6,018 bases of DNA from Methanomassiliicoccales archaeon (GTDB taxonomy: Archaea > Thermoplasmatota > Thermoplasmata > Methanomassiliicoccales > JACIVX01): assembly GCA_028682925.1 (NCBI GenBank), contig JAJRAG010000165.1, positions 1 through 6,018 of the forward strand, written 5' to 3'. Positions 5,186 to 6,018 of this stretch are shown here, piece by piece. The notes below the pieces were generated by a model, which was not told where the DNA came from, ran no database searches, and was given only the letters and a program-made list of their open reading frames with translations. Position 1 is the stretch's first letter, and every line of letters begins with the position of its first letter. Made by a program: the position numbers and the translations under genes.

Positions 5186-5474
5186 CCTCAGGCACCTGCC
5201 ATTCGTGCGATCGACATCAGAAGATAACGGACCCCGATAAATAATACTCTTGACCGTAGTCGGTATCGAATTTCTGGCTCCAGCGTCTGATTGAACGAAA
5301 CAATCCAATCCAGATTTCATGCGTGTGCCGACAGAACATCGTCACTAATCGCAATAAAGGATAAATGAGAAAACGGAGGTCTCTCTCGTAAGACGGCCAA
5401 TCGAGTGAGAGCCTCTAATTGGTTTTCGGAATATCGCTTCCTGCCGACCTCTCCAGCATCACCCTGGGGCACGA
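5186..5474. other. Intergenic region between acs and permease genes
   Basis: This 289-base gap separates two genes on the same strand. It contains the permease promoter at 5237-5246, a second AT-rich block at 5352-5367, and a weak inverted repeat CCAAT/ATTGG (5397-5401 and 5418-5422) that lies beyond the acs stop. No coding frame with a recognisable product and no RNA gene were seen. The length and the internal promoter argue against an acs-permease operon. Confidence 0.45.
5237..5246 (-). promoter_or_regulatory. TATA-like promoter of the permease gene
   Basis: The minus-strand TATTATTTAT lies about 55 bases before the ATG at 5185 and predicts a transcription start near 5214 with a leader of roughly 30 bases. 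Its place downstream of the alternative ATG at 5320 supports the shorter protein. Other AT-rich blocks at 5352-5367 could form a second, distal promoter for the longer form. Confidence 0.5.
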
Positions 5475-6018
5475 CTACTTTTCAAGCTCTTTTCTCGCCG
5501 CTACGAGCTTGTCGACCACGCTCGGATCTGCCAGAGTAGTAGTGTCACCGAGGTCTTCGACCGACCCAGTAGCGATCTTTTTGAGTATGCGCCTCATGAT
5601 CTTCCCGCTTCTCGTCTTCGGGAGCGCATTGGCGAACTGAATCATCTCGGGAGCCGCGATGGGTCCGACGTTCTTCCTAACGTGCAGTATCAGTTCCTTC
5701 TTCAGCTCTGGGGACTCCTTGACTCCGGTCTTCAATGTGACGAAGGCAAATATCGCCTCTCCCTTTATCGCATGGGGCATCGGAACGACCGCTGCCTCGG
5801 CCACATCCTTGTGGCTTACCAGGGCGCTCTCAATCTCGGCCGCGCCGATCCTGTGCCCGGAGACCTTGATGACGTCGTCAACCCTTCCCATGATCCAAAT
5901 GTCCCCGTCTTCGTCCTTCCTCGCCCCGTCTCCCGCAAGGTAGACGCCGGGGAACCTTGACCAGTATATCTCTTTGAACCTCTCGTGCTGTCCGAAGACC
6001 GTCCTCATAAGTCCCGGC
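5475..6018 (-). CDS. acs: AMP-forming acetyl-CoA synthetase, C-terminal part (partial)
   Basis: The visible 180 residues are the C-terminal quarter or so of an acyl-adenylate-forming enzyme closest in style to acetyl-CoA synthetase (acetate + ATP + CoA to acetyl-CoA + AMP + PPi, in the cytosol). Starting at the edge, PGLMRTVFG leads into YLAGDGARKDEDGDIWIMGR, then GRVDDVIKVSGHRIG, the hinge and pantetheine-binding region where the C-terminal domain begins. The A10 motif PKTRSGKIMRRIL holds the catalytic lysine (codon 5601-5603) needed for adenylate formation, a residue that protein acetylases modify in bacterial Acs. The sequence ends normally at TAG (5475-5477), so the gene is cut only by the window edge. 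A propionyl- or other short-chain acyl-CoA synthetase is possible, because the acyl-pocket residues lie outside the window. The gene and the downstream permease share a strand but are separated by 289 bases. Confidence 0.92.
   Translation of the reverse strand, partial: PGLMRTVFGQHERFKEIYWSRFPGVYLAGDGARKDEDGDIWIMGRVDDVIKVSGHRIGAAEIESALVSHKDVAEAAVVPMPHAIKGEAIFAFVTLKTGVKESPELKKELILHVRKNVGPIAAPEMIQFANALPKTRSGKIMRRILKKIATGSVEDLGDTTTLADPSVVDKLVAARKELEK

Noticed and set aside
5397..5426. CCAAT/ATTGG inverted repeat followed by TTTT on the plus strand as a terminator
   Set aside because: The T-run is on the plus strand, where no gene ends; for the minus-strand acs gene it has only five outer pairs and no T-tract.
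1..6018. CRISPR array, tRNA, rRNA, insertion sequence or defence cluster
   Set aside because: No regularly spaced repeats, cloverleaf-like sequences, transposase motifs or paired terminal repeats were found on reading both strands.

Overview
The window looks like a piece of an archaeal chromosome, most plausibly a member of the Thermoplasmatota or a related euryarchaeal group. The points in favour are archaeal-type TATA elements about 25-30 bases ahead of likely transcription starts, GAGG-type Shine-Dalgarno sites, heavy AGG/AGA arginine usage, and a gene set typical of such genomes (PPC/DUF296 protein, cobalamin-binding radical SAM protein, APC permease, AMP-forming acetyl-CoA synthetase). 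The lineage is an inference from protein style, not a measured placement. No rRNA, tRNA, CRISPR array or insertion sequence was seen.

Layout, left to right: (1) the first 75 bases hold the start of a leftward gene opening with a four-cysteine zinc ribbon. (2) Bases 76-364 are mostly non-coding, with an AT-rich block that could act as a promoter in both directions and a 23-codon candidate small ORF behind a strong Shine-Dalgarno site. (3) Bases 365-808 encode a PPC-domain protein, followed by a perfect 8-bp hairpin. (4) Bases 875-1419, minus strand, are a nitroreductase-family pseudogene carrying two adjacent in-frame stops (TAG TAA) and a 1-base frameshift; it is otherwise recognisable from end to end. 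(5) Bases 1482-1952, minus strand, encode a four-helix membrane protein built from two gap-free copies of a two-helix unit. (6) A divergent intergenic region leads to a complete class B (cobalamin-binding) radical SAM protein at 2209-3615. (7) Convergent to it, 3686-5185 on the minus strand encodes an APC-superfamily permease with an unusual aspartate in helix 1 and a basic C-terminal tail. (8) The right edge holds the C-terminal part of an AMP-forming acetyl-CoA synthetase, minus strand, running out of the window.

Most genes appear to be transcribed singly. Only the membrane protein and the dead nitroreductase could share a transcript (62-base gap, same strand). Acetyl-CoA synthetase lies upstream of the permease on the same strand, but the 289-base gap contains a good promoter for the permease, so joint regulation is not shown. 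The window is not a recognisable defence, mobile or biosynthetic island. The items most worth following up are the duplicated membrane protein, the orphan radical SAM enzyme, the nitroreductase pseudogene, and the permease subtype.
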